Below are positions 10,077 through 25,654 of a stretch of DNA of 64,000 bases, in pieces (within the stretch, counting starts at the first letter, position 1; each line of letters starts with the position of its first letter). Made by a program: the position numbers and the translations under genes. The notes under the pieces were generated by a model, which was not told the origin of the DNA, made no database searches, and saw only the letters and a list, made by a program, of their open reading frames with translations. Source of the stretch: Nectonema munidae (taxonomy: Eukaryota; Nematomorpha; Nectonematoida; Nectonematidae); assembly GCA_030549495.1 (NCBI GenBank), contig JAUIRK010000142.1:1-64000 (forward strand), written 5' to 3'.

Positions 10077-11250
10077 TAAAGATTGAAAAATTTGCTACAT
10101 AATTAACATAAGAGAGAAAGGAGACAAAATAAACTAATAAAGCAATTTTCACTATTTAAAATGAAACTGTCTGTTCTCAGAATAATTTCAAAATAATAGG
10201 AGGCATAAAAAATGAGATAGTTTATCGGCACTTTATTTGATATTTTCAAGTTTTTATAAGCAGCAAATGCCAACGTATCAAGTACATTTTTAACAACTGA
10301 TTTTGTTTCGATAATATATTTTTATTATAATAATCAACAAATTTTCTTAACAAAAATTATTTAATTAATTATGTACAGTGTAACTTACTAAATTTAACAA
10401 TTGAACGTTATAAAAAATATCTCTGCTCAAATATTAAACAAATAGAATATTTTTGCTTTTAAACTGAATAGCTAGTCAAAATATTAATTCCCAAATAGCT
10501 ATTGAAAAAAAATTTCTTGACTTGAAAAAATTAAAGTTTTAAAATGTTACAAAATGTAACAAACGTACTGATAAAGATTAATAGTCATCTTTGTTAAAAA
10601 AAATTTTTAACGCGAGTCTGACAATATTCATTGATATAAAATTTTAACGATTTTTTTTCTCATTTAAAAACATAAACAAATTTTCATTTTTGCAAAATGT
10701 TTGGTGTATTGATGGAACTAAATTTTTTCAAAATCACTATAAATTTAAATTCACTATATCACATAAGTTTACTATGCATGGGATAATTGATCAAGAATTA
10801 GTGTGGCCTTGATAGAAGCGATGGCCTACGTTACGGTCGAGAAGAAATTTCATAATTTTTACTTCACATTTATGTACCGTAAAATCGTATCAGAAAATAA
10901 AACTCGATATTTATAAAACGTATCAAAATTAAAAAAAAAAGTTTGAAGCAAAAAACGTAATGGAACATGAGGAAAAAGATTCTTTCGAGGTTATTTACCT
11001 TGAAAATAAACGTTTTAAATATTCTTTAGTTCAATAAATGCATATTTATATAAGTTTTTTATTTTCAATATTTTTATATTACTCGTTTAGAGCACTTTAT
11101 TTGATTTAACATAGTTTGTTAAGCAAAATTCAAAAAACATAAAATTTGATATTTAATGAAATAAAAATTTCATATAAAATGGAGAAATTTGGAGAAGTTT
11201 ATTAAAAATTCAATTATTACATCGTAATAAAAAGAGCGCTTTCAACTATT

Positions 11251-12676
11251 TTGTCTTTTAGCCTCAGAAAAAGTTCATTCAACACTCACTTGAGTGATAC
11301 AAGAAATGATAAAACTATTTATATATTTGGAAACCTGATATTCTTAAAGAGTTTTAATGAAGAACACCTTGATATATCACCTTTTGATACCGACAACACC
11401 GATCTTTTAAAGGAATCCCGCACTCACGTCCTACACAATGACCTCATATTCCATGAACAAACCCTTTACAAACAAATTAAAGGCTTGCCCATGGGATGTA
11501 AACTTTCATCTATTTTATCCAATATTTACTTACACTCCTTAGAAATAAAACTCTCCTAGCACCCTAATTTCCCCCATGAAACCTGGCACAGATATGTCGA
11601 CGAAATTTTCTTTCTATGGAACACCTCTAATAACCTTAACGAATTTTTCGAATTCGCCAACCACCATGATCCACATATCAAGTTCACCAAGGAAACCAAC
11701 GAAACAGAACTTAATTACTTAGAAATCCAGATCCAAATAGTAAACAACACATTTAATTCATCACATAAAAATCCATTTTTCTTAATTACAACTATGCCCA
11801 CTCTATGCACACAAAAAAACCACCTACCTCGGCCATATCCCAAGAATATAGAAAATCAACAATACCAAAGTCTTACTGGGCAGTGATATTGAAAACCTTA
11901 ATTCAATTTTTATTCAAAACGGATACTCCCCCCCCCCCCCCCATACCCTGAATAAATGGCACTCCGAATTCTCAGCCTTCCGTACCCTATATGTTCCATA
12001 AAAAATCTATTCCTCAATGAACTATATTTTTCTTCTACTCGTACTCCTCTAATACTACCTCCTATCCAAAACGCCCTATGCAAAAAATAGAAATGATCAT
12101 CAAGAAACATAATCACCCTATTACAAATATCCAAAAAAGCCGTTAAATCAAAACCTATTTGTCCAATAAACCTAAACCATATCCACTACCCATCAAATTG
12201 CAACAACAAATGCAACCACATCAACATCATTTATAAGATAAAATGCTTCCTGTGCAATAGTATCTATATTGGAGAAACCAAAAGACTTCCCTATCCCGCT
12301 TTAAGGAACACCTCAGGGATGCCAAACTTAAAAGTGCTAAGAAGGAAATAAGCTACCATACCTTATAATCCATTAGGATACACCAAGTGGGTGTTTCACT
12401 CTCCATGGAAGTAATTTAATTACGCCTCAAGCTACCTCCAACAACAACACAAAGAAGAATACTGAATCACGACACTAAAGCCCTATATCAACGCGCATCA
12501 CACACAGCCAATAACCCACAATTAACACCTCTAACACAACCGAAACCCACCTCTTTTATTTTTAATAAAGACGTGTATAATTTTTGTTACGCCTATCTTA
12601 TGATATTCTATATGGATTATGTATATTACATGATTGTACAATAAATTGATCTAAGTGGAACAAGAAAAAATATATC
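11251..12676 (+). mobile_element. Broken Penelope-like element A, copy 2
   Basis: Same relic in unit copy 2, with the same RT and GIY-YIG motifs and the same breaks. The C run at 11928-11942 is 15 long. Confidence 0.88.
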
Positions 12677-15600
12677 AAAGCTTCGATAAAAAAACGAGAT
12701 CGAAGTCGTACCAAACTTGGATATTTATAGGAAATAAGATTTTTTTCGTACGTAACTGGGAACCATAAATTTTACAAAAAAAAACTATCGAGCGGTAATA
12801 AAATTTCGAAACGTAACGTACCGTAAACCACCACTTTTTGAGTGAATAGATACGCTAAGTGTCCTTTGAAGAAGAATTATCTGCAAAATATATTACATTT
12901 TTGTCTTGAATTTTGTTTAACAGTCACTTTATCAATATCAAGTTTAGAAAAGCTCTTCTTTCATTTGCAGCTTCAATTATTCATTTGATAAAAAAGACGT
13001 ATACAAATAAATTATAACAAACAGATAGGCCAAAAAATAAGTTAAAAATGAGAAAGGTGTAGCCCTAAAAAGGGCTTCGGTATTTTAAGTTATGGCTGGA
13101 AAAAATCAATCTAAAAAGTATTACCTTTGCATGGAAATGCTTTAACATTTCCTATATTATCACACGTTAATTTGCCCCATGTATATGAATATACACCCAA
13201 TTATATTTGTGTAATATTTTATTTTCCTGAAATTTCTGAGAAACATGGAGATTATAGGAAAAATTCCAAGTTCAATCAATTTATACTTTTAAAGCTTATC
13301 AAAACATGTTGATTACGAAAATGTAAAACGATGTCAATTTCTAAATGATAAAATACTTTAATAGCCACTTTTAATATTTTTAAAAAAGTTAAATTTAAAA
13401 GCGAAAAAAAATGGATTCGAACAATTTAAAATTAATTGCATATTTGTAATAATCGCATTTGAAATTCACCCTTTAGGTGTTTTGGGATTAAAAGACACCC
13501 ACTCATTAAGTAGTAAAGAGAAAAAGTAACATTAATATAATTTCATTTAAAAAAAGAACTAAAAATTCAACTATTTCCCCCTACTGATTCACTCATCTCC
13601 GTGCTTTTCAGATTTTGTTGTCTTAGTGAAATTCTTGGTATTTTTAGCATTGTGTACCAGACTCTTGATAGGTTCCCATTTGCCGTGCTTCTAGATATTG
13701 ATCTTTGAAGCAACAAGCCCACATTAAAACCATTTCGTGACCAGTGTATAATATATGATACATAAATAATTTTACCTTCGTCTGCTTTTTCAAATAGTTT
13801 TGTATATGAATCTTCTGCTTTTTAATAAATATTGTCTTGTTTTTCTGGTAATGAAAGGGTTAAAGTGTTTCTTGTTACTCACTCTACTATCGGTATAAAT
13901 ACTTGTTATATGACTCTGTTAAGATTTTATCTTAAATTAGTCCCGAAGTTTTTAAGACCTTGAAAATCAAATTTAATCTCTCTCAAAGAATGCATTACTA
14001 AGTGGTAAAGTAAAATATGTTTAAGCAGTCCCGCCATTATACAAAATACAACTTCAGTCTCGGCTTTTAAATATATAGACATTATGAAAGCTTAAGTATC
14101 CTGTGTCGAATTGTCCCTTAACTATAAAAAGGACTCTAGTCCTGTGACTATTGGTCATCTATGTGCTTACCTGAATTTTAACTTTGTTATATAAATAATA
14201 TTTTTAAAAATCCGTTAGCTAAATATTTAATGCGGAGAGAAGGTGAAAAATCGGAAGTCTCTAGGTCAAAACAAGAGTAGTGGCATGTATTTAAAAACTC
14301 TGGCTAAACTAGTTGTCGTAATTTTAGTATACAAACTAAAATATCAAATAAGGAAATTTAGCGTACAATTTATTAGAGATAAATTAATTTTATACAATTA
14401 AAAAAAATATTGAAAACAATAAGAAAAATTCAGCCTGGTAGGCTTTTAAAATTAAAGCTTTAAAAAGTTCTTACTGAAAATAAAAGATCAATAAAATCTT
14501 TCTTGTAATTTTTGTAGTCTTGACTAGAACCTGGCTTGTATCATGAAGGTTTCTGAGTCGAATACAAGAATTTCAAACATCATTGCACATATTTAGATAT
14601 AAGCGGTGCAGGTTGTATCTTTTAGGTAAATAAACTCGACACTTTGTAACTTTCTTCTGGTAGTGAGTTAAAGACAGTGTGTATTTAAAGTTGAATTTAG
14701 TCTTGCGAACAAATCGTCCAATTTAAGATTGCCAACACCATATCTTTTATATCTTTTGAATATTACACGTCGGATCTTTGTTATGAAGTACCAACACCAT
14801 ATCTTTTATATCTTTTGGATATTAAACGTCGGATCTTTGGTATAAAGCGCCAAAAGTGTTAGTCTTAGAAAAAGTCTTGTACGTAGTTAGATTTTGTAAA
14901 ATATAAAACAGACGAAAATTTTTAGAAAAAATTTAAATTGAATGAGAATAATAATAAATAAAATTATAAAAATAGAAATTTATTTTTTAAAATATAAAAT
15001 AATAGTTATATATATACAATGCTTCATTTGATTTTTAAAAATTTTGAATGGCGTAGTAATCTGTAATTGAGTTGAAATAAGTTATACGCTCTCGGCGTAG
15101 TAATATTTAATGATGTGTTACCCGGTTACAATAATAATAATGCGCTACAATAAATAAAGAAATAATACTTAAAACTATGTATATATATATTGATTATTTA
15201 TTAAAACAACTTTTTAAATTAAAAAATATATTTTTGAAATTATAAAGAAGATTTTTAATTATTAAATTTAATATAATTTGAATTTTTTTGTAATTTGATT
15301 TTCGTTTAATGCAATTTTCAGTAATGGCGGATTTAAATTTTTTTCTCCTATAGCCAGATTTGTTTAACTTATTTTAAGGAAAAAAGAATAGGCTCTAATA
15401 TTGAAATGATTTAAAAGATATGCTGTTTATTTTACGCGAAGGATATGAGAATCTTTTTACTTTCGACAAATTTGCAATGCCATGGAGTTTTTATATCACT
15501 CTACGAATTTAAATCTTTATATAAAAAGTGTAGATCTAGCGAAAACCACTTTTGATATCCCCAGCAAATCAAAGGAAGCAAAAAAGTTATTAAAAACAAA

Positions 15601-16773
15601 GTTAAATTCAAATGTCCGAGAATTCTTTGAATACCTTAAAGAGTATATTTTTTTATCAAATATTGAATAATGGTGTTTAAAATTTATAAAAAAATTGTTG
15701 TACTTTATTAATTATTCGCTACGACTTATTTTTGTGAATAAATACTTAATTATTAATAAAGAATTTATAAATCTGTTTTTTCTTTTTCATACCTTAATAT
15801 TTTACTTCCTTTAATTTGTTCTTATAGCTAATACTGGAAACGCCCCTCTTATCTGCAATCCTATGATGATTACCATAAGGCAATTCCACACAGGTTTAAC
15901 CACCATTCAATTTTTTAACATTAAACTATTGATAACAGTTTTTTATATCTATCAACTATATTAGCAAATCATAGTTGCCAACATCTGAAGGGCAAAATGG
16001 TAGAAATTATACACTGAAAATAAAAGATGACAGATTTATTATAAATTCAAAATATGATGAATAGATAACTAATTTACCAGGGTAACATTCAATTTTCACA
16101 ATCCTTTTCCGTCATAAAAAGGTGCTTGGTATGTGGAGATTTTTGCTTCAGGGAGCAGTTTTGCTGTGGGTACTCACCAGGGTAATTACAAAAATTATTT
16201 TTTGATGAAACCACTTGCAAACGAGGAACTTTTATGTGTAATTTAAAAATACTATTATTATTTTTGCATTTTACAAAAAAACTTCCCTCCGCACGTTGAC
16301 AAAAATTTTTTAAAAATCTCAGAACTTAGTTATTTTATTTAAGAAGGTAATCATTAAAATTAAAGAAAATTTATTTGCACAAAAGATAATAATAGAGATA
16401 AGTTAAGAGATAATAAAAAAAATTAAAAATTTTTTTTCCTAACTTTAGGTTTAAAAATCTAAAATTTTTTGAGCACCTATGTAATTCCTCCATAAGTTTT
16501 ACCGCACATTCATATTTTGGTTGGATCTTGGAATATCAATTATTGATTTTTCAACTTTCCAGTGTCTCCTCAATCAATTTATTGCCTTCTTGCCCTTTGT
16601 CTTGTTGTTAAAGATGCTTTCGTTGTAGTGCTGCGTATGAAACGAAGCGTCAGCCCACTCATAAGAGATGAACTAGCATGCTGTTCCGAGGATGCTACGC
16701 CAATCGGACAAAAGGAAAAATGCTATAAAAACGTATATTGCACGCGAATTCCATCTTGATTGATGTATGTTCG

Positions 16774-17756
16774 GTAGTTTCTTCCAATATATTTCCTAGT
16801 TTTGGAATCCTTTGAAGACTCTCTAGTCTCCAACTACTTCTTAAAATTTTATGCCCGCTATGTAGATGACATTTTTTGCATTATGAACAAAAACCATATT
16901 AACCTGTTCCACTCAACCCTCAATAATTTCCATGAATGTTTAAAATTCAGGGTTGAATAAAAAAAACATGACCCTACCCTTTTTAGATTGCGCTGTCACG
17001 AACCTATTCACACATAACGATACTTAGACTTCTTATCCAAACACCCCTTTGCACAAAAAATGATCTGAAACGCCTTTTAACCGCTCATTTTATCTTTCAT
17101 CTAATTCCGAGACACTAGAAATGGAAGTGAACAATGTCAAATCTATTTTAGAGTCAAATAACTATCCCAAATATGTAATTAAAAACTCACTACGTTCGTC
17201 CCAAAAAGTTTGGAAGATAAAGATAAAATTTTGATCGGAAAATATTTTCGAGAGTTTACAATTTTCGTATTCAACCCACAAAAAAACTTTCATAATCCAC
17301 AACTTCGACACTTTTTATTTCAACAAACTTAAACCGCACTATGTACTCACAACGTCACTTTGATTCCCAAGCCTAACAATCCCTTACACCAACTTCAAAC
17401 ACTTTTCGTGAGAATTATGATCGTCTCAAAACCAGTAACTGTGTATACAAAATAAACTGCATTGGTTGCACTACTACATACATAGGCAAGACCGACAGAC
17501 TGCTGCAAATTCGTATCAAAGAACAACAATACCTCGTCTCAAGGCATAAACAGAACGCTGAACTGAACCTCCATAACAATATGCTGCTTCAACCCCTAAT
17601 AACCTATCCCACACATTCTTTCGACTTCGAAAATACAAAAATACTATGCACCTCATCCCCAAAATATCTCTTGTTCCTTGTGCGTTTGGATTAATCTTTC
17701 CACATTACCTTTATATTAGTACTTGATAAAGTACGTCATCATTCCGAAATATATCG
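16774..17756 (+). mobile_element. Broken Penelope-like element B, copy 2
   Basis: Same 5'-truncated relic in unit copy 2. YVDD codons lie at 16859-16870 and the GIY-YIG module follows. Confidence 0.87.
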
Positions 17757-18798
17757 TTTTTGATAATAAAAATTCTTTGTTCCTTTTTGAACTATTTCAA
17801 CTTATTTAACAAACTTTATATTTGAAAATCTAGTCTTCATTCTTACAAAACTAAAATGAGTTTTGATTGATGTTCTGGCATATCTATGATGTATTTTGTA
17901 AAAAATAAGTAAAGCCAATAAAATCAGTATGAAAATGCTAGTTTATATGCAAAGTTAATTCACAAAAGCATCTAATACATAAATAGCTTATTGACAGCTA
18001 CTGTTAATTTTGATCACAACTTTTTTTAATTTTACTTTTTTGCTTGATTCTTTTTCTTCAAATTTCATAAAATTTTTGGCTTATATTTTTTAAATTTATT
18101 TTACTTATTTTGTTTTAGGCCATCTAAAATTTTATTTTATATTTGTACATTTTACTTAATTTCAAAAAATTCAAACAAATTAATTAAATTAATTGATTTT
18201 TTGACATCTTTAAAAGAAACCGTTGATGTCTCGTCTTAAAAAATAATTAAATGAGCTAAAAAAAATTAATGTGATGTCTTTTAATATCTTAATTAAACAT
18301 ATCATTCTTGACGTATTCCCGCACAATATGAGAAATTTAAAGATAGCTCATAATTATTTGCTATATCACAAATTACAAAAATAAGACTTACAATATGCTA
18401 AAAAATTTTAATGGTATTTGGCTTTGGCAAAAAAAGCTTCCAATACAAAAAGATCTCTTTTATTATATCAAATTTAAGGAAGAATTAAAAATCTTATCAA
18501 GAACTGTTTTAAAATGTCAAGGGATTGATAAAAACATGGTAAGGTGGAATAAAAAAGACAGTTTGAAAATGTATGGAAAGCATGTATGATTCACAACAGG
18601 GGCAAACCGCGATTGGTTAACTTGTTTTTAAAATAACCACTTTTAACCTTTTGCAATGATATGCCTTTTATAATAACTTTTAAGGAAAAAAAACCTACCA
18701 GAAAAAGTTATAGAGCTTCAACAAAAACAAAAAATTTTTACAGCATAACTTAAGTTTTTTGAAAACTAATTTGACGTATCCACTATAGCATACCCTAT

Positions 18799-18955
18799 GG
18801 GTGGCATGGCAGGTTGGTTGAGAAGATGGACTCGGCACGAAAGCCTCTGGGTTCGATTTCTCATCGATACCAATTTGTTCATAGTCTGACATAAGCGGTA
18901 CATCAGTGCTTTGTCAATGAAAACACACTCACGGTACCTTTACCTTACCTTTTAC
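18799..18955 (+). mobile_element. tRNA-derived SINE in unit copy 3
   Basis: Same element in the same unit position. One private substitution lies in the body (CATAGTCTGAC instead of CATAGTTTGAC). Confidence 0.65.
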
Positions 18956-20129
18956 TAAAGATTGAAAAATTTGCTACATAATTAACATAAGAGAGAAAGG
19001 AGACAAAATAAACTAATAAAGCAATTTTCACTATTTAAAATGAAACTGTCTGTTCTCAGAATAATTTCAAAATAATAGGAGGCATAAAAAATGAGATAGT
19101 TTATCGGCACTTTATTTGATATTTTCAAGTTTTTATAAGCAGCAAATGCCAACGTATCAAGTACATTTTTAACAACTGATTTTGTTTCGATAATATATTT
19201 TTATTATAATAATCAACAAATTTTCTTAACAAAAATTATTTAATTAATTATGTACAGTGTAACTTACTAAATTTAACAATTGAACGTTATAAAAAATATC
19301 TCTGCTCAAATATTAAACAAATAGAATATTTTTGCTTTTAAACTGAATAGCTAGTCAAAATATTAATTCCCAAATAGCTATTGAAAAAAAATTTCTTGAC
19401 TTGAAAAAATTAAAGTTTTCAAATGTTACAAAATGTAACAAACGTACTGATAAAGATTAATAGTCATCTTTGTTAAAAAAAATTTTTAACGCGAGTCTGA
19501 CAATATTCATTGATATAAAATTTTAACGATTTTTTTTCTCATTTAAAAACATAAACAAATTTTCATTTTTGCAAAATGTTTGGTGTATTGATGGAACTAA
19601 ATTTTTTCAAAATCACTATAAATTTAAATTCACTATATCACATAAGTTTACTATGCATGGGATAATTGATCAAGAATTAGTGTGGCTTTGATAGAAGCGA
19701 TGGCCTACGTTACGGTCGAGAAGAAATTTCATAATTTTTACTTCACATTTATGTACCGTAAAATCGTATCAGAAAATAAAACTCGATATTTATAAAACGT
19801 ATCAAAATTAAAAAAAAAAGTTTGAAGCAAAAAACGTAATGGAACATGAGGAAAAAGATTCTTTCGAGGTTATTTACCTTGAAAATAAACGTTTTAAATA
19901 TTCTTTAGTTCAATAAATGCATATTTATATAAGTTTTTTATTTTCAATATTTTTATATTACTCGTTTAGAGCACTTTATTTGATTTAACATAGTTTGTTA
20001 AGCAAAATTCAAAAAACATAAAATTTGATATTTAATGAAATAAAAATTTCATATAAAATGGAGAAATTTGGAGAAGTTTATTAAAAATTCAATTATTACA
20101 TCGTAATAAAAAGAGCGCTTTCAACTATT

Positions 20130-21558
20130 TTGTCTTTTAGCCTCAGAAAAAGTTCTTTCAACACTCACTTGAGTGATACAAGAAATGATAAAACTATTTA
20201 TATATTTGGAAACCTGATATTCTTAAAGAGTTTTAATGAAGAACACCTTGATATATCACCTTTTGATACCGACAACACCGATCTTTTAAAGGAATCCCGC
20301 ACTCACGTCCTACACAATGACCTCATATTCCATGAACAAACCCTTTACAAACAAATTAAAGGCTTGCCCATGGGATGTAAACTTTCATCTATTTTATCCA
20401 ATATTTACTTACACTCCTTAGAAATAAAACTCTCCTAGCACCCTAATTTCCCCCATGAAACCTGGCACAGATATGTCGACGAAATTTTCTTTCTATGGAA
20501 CACCTCTAATAACCTTAACGAATTTTTCGAATTCGCCAACCACCATGATCCACATATCAAGTTCACCAAGGAAACCAACGAAACAGAACTTAATTACTTA
20601 GAAATCCAGATCCAAATAGTAAACAACACATTTAATTCATCACATAAAAATCCATTTTTCTTAATTACAACTATGCCCACTCTATGCACACAAAAAAACC
20701 ACCTACCTCGGCCATATCCCAAGAATATAGAAAATCAACAATACCAAAGTCTTACTGGGCAGTGATATTGAAAACCTTAATTCAATTTTTTTTCAAAACG
20801 GATACCCCCCCCCCCCCCCCCCCCATACCCTGAATAAATGGCACTCCGAATTCTCAGCCTTCCGTACCCTATATGTTCCATAAAAAATCTATTCCTCAAT
20901 GAACTATATTTTTCTTCTACTCGTACTCCTCTAATACTACCTCCTATCCAAAACGCCCTATGCAAAAAATAGAAATGATCATCAAGAAACATAATCACCC
21001 TATTACAAATATCCAAAAAAGCCGTTAAATCAAAACCTATTTGTCCAATAAACCTAAACCATATCCATTACCCATCAAATTGCAACAACAAATGCAACCA
21101 CATCAACATCATTTATAAGATAAAATGCTTCCTGTGCAATAGTATCTATATTGGAGAAACCAAAAGACTTCCCTATCCCGCTTTAAGGAACACCTCAGGG
21201 ATGCCAAACTTAAAAGTGCTGAGAAGGAAATAAGCTACCATACCTTATAATCCATTAGGATACACCAAGTGGGTGTTTCACTCTCCATGGAAGTAATTTA
21301 ATTACGCCTCAAGCTACCTCCAACAACAACACAAAGAAGAATACTGAATCACGACACTAAAGCCCTATATCAACGCGCATCACACACAGCCAATAACCCA
21401 CAATTAACACCTCTAACACAACCGAAACCCACCTCTTTTATTTTTAATAAAGACGTGTATAATTTTTGTTACGCCTATCTTATGATATTCTATATGGATT
21501 ATGTATATTACATGATTGTACAATAAATTGATCTAAGTGGAACAAGAAAAAATATATC
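20130..21558 (+). mobile_element. Broken Penelope-like element A, copy 3
   Basis: Same relic in unit copy 3. The C run at 20805-20824 is 20 long, partly because the T that precedes the run elsewhere is C here. Confidence 0.88.
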
Positions 21559-24500
21559 AAAGCTTCGATAAAAAAACGAGATCGAAGTCGTACCAAACTT
21601 GGATATTTATAGGAAATAAGATTTTTTTCGTACGTAACTGGGAACCATAAATTTTACAAAAAAAAACTATCGAGCGGTAATAAAATTTCGAAACGTAACG
21701 TACCGTAAACCACCACTTTTTGAGTGAATAGATACGCTAAGTGTCCTTTGAAGAAGAATTATCTGCAAAATATATTACATTTTTGTCTTGAATTTTGTTT
21801 AACAGTCACTTTATCAATATCAGGTTTAGAAAAGCTCTTCTTTCATTTGCAGCTTCAATTATTCATTTGATAAAAAAGACGTATACAAATAAATTATAAC
21901 AAACAGATAGGCCAAAAAATAAGTTAAAAATGAGAAAGGTGTAGCCCTAAAAAGGGCTTCGGTATTTTAAGTTATGGCTGGAAAAAATCAATCTAAAAAG
22001 TATTACCTTTGCATGGAAATGCTTTAACATTTCCTATATTATCACACGTTAATTTGCCCCATGTATATGAATATACACCCAATTATATTTGTGTAATATT
22101 TTATTTTCCTGAAATTTCTGAGAAACATGGAGATTATAGGAAAAATTCCAAGTTCAATCAATTTATACTTTTAAAGCTTATCAAAACATGTTGATTACGA
22201 AAATGTAAAACGATGTCAATTTCTAAATGATAAAATACTTTAATAGCCACTTTTAATATTTTTAAAAAAGTTAAATTTAAAAGCGAAAAAAAATGGATTC
22301 GAACAATTTAAAATTAATTGCATATTTGTAATAATCGCATTTGAAATTCACGCTTTAGGTGTTTTGGGATTAAAAGACACCCACTCATTAAGTAGTAAAG
22401 AGAAAAAGTAACATTAATATAATTTCATTTAAAAAAAGAACTAAAAATTCAACTATTTCCCCCTACTGATTCACTCATCTCCGTGCTTTTCAGATTTTGT
22501 TGTCTTAGTGAAATTCTTGGTATTTTTAGCATTGTGTACCAGACTCTTGATAGGTTCCCATTTGCCGTGCTTCTAGATATTGATCTTTGAAGCAACAAGC
22601 CCACATTAAAACCATTTCGTGACCAGTGTATAATATATGATACATAAATAATTTTACCTTCGTCTGCTTTTTCAAATAGTTTTGTATATGAATCTTCTGC
22701 TTTTTAATAAATATTGTCTTGTTTTTCTGGTAATGAAAGGGTTAAAGTGTTTCTTGTTACTCACTCTACTATCGGTATAAATACTTGTTATATGACTCTG
22801 TTAAGATTTTATCTTAAATTAGTCCCGAAGTTTTTAAGACCTTGAAAATCAAATTTAATCTCTCTCAAAGAATGCATTACTAAGTGGTAAAGTAAAATAT
22901 GTTTAAGCAGTCCCGCCATTATACAAAATACAACTTCAGTCTCGGCTTTTAAATATATAGACATTATGAAAGCTTAAGTATCCTGTGTCGAATTGTCCCT
23001 TAACTATAAAAAGGACTCTAGTCCTGTGACTATTGGTCATCTATGTGCTTACCTGAATTTTAACTTTGTTATATAAATAATATTTTTAAAAATCCGTTAG
23101 CTAAATATTTAATGCGGAGAGAAGGTGAAAAATCGGAAGTCTCTAGGTCAAAACAAGAGTAGTGGCATGTATTTAAAAACTCTGGCTAAACTAGTTGTCG
23201 TAATTTTAGTATACAAACTAAAATATCAAATAAGGAAATTTAGCGTACAATTTATTAGAGATAAATTAATTTTATACAATTAAAAAAAATATTGAAAACA
23301 ATAAGAAAAATTCAGCCTGGTAGGCTTTTAAAATTAAAGCTTTAAAAAGTTCTTACTGAAAATAAAAGATCAATAAAATCTTTCTTGTAATTTTTGTAGT
23401 CTTGACTAGAACCTGGCTTGTATCATGAAGGTTTCTGAGTCGAATACAAGAATTTCAAACATCATTGCACATATTTAGATATAAGCGGTGCAGGTTGTAT
23501 CTTTTAGGTAAATAAACTCGACACTTTGTAACTTTCTTCTGGTAGTGAGTTAAAGACAGTGTGTATTTAAAGTTGAATTTAGTCTTGCGAACAAATCGTC
23601 CAATTTAAGATTGCCAACACCATATCTTTTATATCTTTTGAATATTACACGTCGGATCTTTGTTATGAAGTACCAACACCATATCTTTTATATCTTTTGG
23701 ATATTAAACGTCGGATCTTTGGTATAAAGCGCCAAAAGTGTTAGTCTTAGAAAAAGTCTTGTACGTAGTTAGATTTTGTAAAATATAAAACAGACGAAAA
23801 TTTTTAGAAAAAATTTAAATTGAATGAGAATAATAATAAATAAAATTATAAAAATAGAAATTTATTTTTTAAAATATAAAATAATAGTTATATATATACA
23901 ATGCTTCATTTGATTTTTAAAAATTTTGAATGGCGTAGTAATCTGTAATTGAGTTGAAATAAGTTATACGCTCGCGGCGTAGTAATATTTAATGGAGTGT
24001 TACCCGGTTACAATAATAATAATGCGCTACAATAAATAAAGAAATAATACTTAAAACTATGTATATATATATTGATTATTTATTAAAACAACTTTTTAAA
24101 TTAAAAAATATATTTTTGAAATTATAAAGAAGATTTTTAATTATTAAATTTAATATAATTTGAATTTTTTTGTAATTTGATTTTCGTTTAATGCAATTTT
24201 CAGTAATGGCGGATTTAAATTTTTTTCTCCTATAGCCAGATTTGTTTAACTTATTTTAAGGGAAAATAATAGGCTCTAATATTGAAATGATTTAAAAGAT
24301 ATGCTGTTTATTTTACGCGAAGGATATGAGAATCTTTTTACTTTCGACAAATTTGCAATGCCATGGAGTTTTTATATCACTCTACGAATTTAAATCTTTA
24401 TATAAAAAGTGTAGATCTAGCGAAAACCACTTTTGATATCCCCAGCAAATCAAAGGAAGCAAAAAAGTTATTAAAAACAAAGTTAAATTCAAATGTCCGA

Positions 24501-25654
24501 GAATTCTTTGAATACCTTAAAGAGTATATTTTTTTATCAAATATTGAATAATGGTGTTTAAAATTTATAAAAAAATTGTTGTACTTTATTAATTATTCGC
24601 TACGACTTATTTTTGTGAATAAATACTTAATTATTAATAAAGAATTTTTAAATCTGTTTTTTCTTTTTCATACCTTAATATTTTACTTCCTTTAATTTGT
24701 TCTTATAGCTAATACTGGAAACGCCCCTCTTATCTGCAATCCTATGATGATTACCATAAGGCAATTCCACACAGGTTTAACCACCATTCAATTTTTTAAC
24801 ATTAAACTATTGATAACAGTTTTTTATATCTATCAACTATATTAGCAAATCATAGTTGCCAACATCTGAAGGGCAAAATGGTAGAAATTATACACTGAAA
24901 ATAAAAGATGACAGATTTATTATAAATTCAAAATATGATGAATAGATAACTAATTTACCAGGGTAACATTCAATTTTCACAATCCTTTTCCGTCATAAAA
25001 AGGTGCTTGGTATGTGGAGATTTTTGCTTCAGGGAGCAGTTTTGCTGTGGGTACTCACCAGGGTAATTACAAAAATTATTTTTTGATGAAACCACTTGCA
25101 AACGAGGAACTTTTATGTGTAATTTAAAAATACTATTATTATTTTTGCATTTTACAAAAAAACTTCCCTCCGCACGTTGACAAAAATTTTTTAAAAATCT
25201 CAGAACTTAGTTATTTTATTTAAGAAGGTAATCATTAAAATTAAAGAAAATTTATTTGCACAAAAGATAATAATAGAGATAAGTTAAGAGATAATAAAAA
25301 AAATTAAAAATTTTTTTTCCTAACTTTAGGTTTAAAAATCTAAAATTTTTTGAGCACCTATGTAATTCCTCCATAAGTTTTACCGCACATTCATATTTTG
25401 GTTGGATCTTGGAATATCAATTATTGATTTTTCAACTTTCCAGTGTCTCCTCAATCAATTTATTGCCTTCTTGCCCTTTGTCTTGTTGTTAAAGATGCTT
25501 TCGTTGTAGTGCTGCGTATGAAACGAAGCGTCAGCCCACTCATAAGAGATGAACTAGCATGCTGTTCCGAGGATGCTACGCCAATCGGGCAAAAGGAAAA
25601 ATGCTATAAAAACGTATATTGCACGCGAATTCCATCTTGATTGATGTATGTTCG

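Larger units (their letters stand above)
8879..17756 (+). repeat. Array unit, copy 2
   Basis: 8878 bp, same layout as copy 1. It shares TTGGCAGC near 9112-9119 with copy 5 where copies 1, 3, 4 and 6 have TTGACAGC. It has private changes near 15090-15115 (GCTCTCGGCG and AATGATGTGTT instead of GCTCGCGGCG and AATGGAGTGTT). Confidence 0.95.
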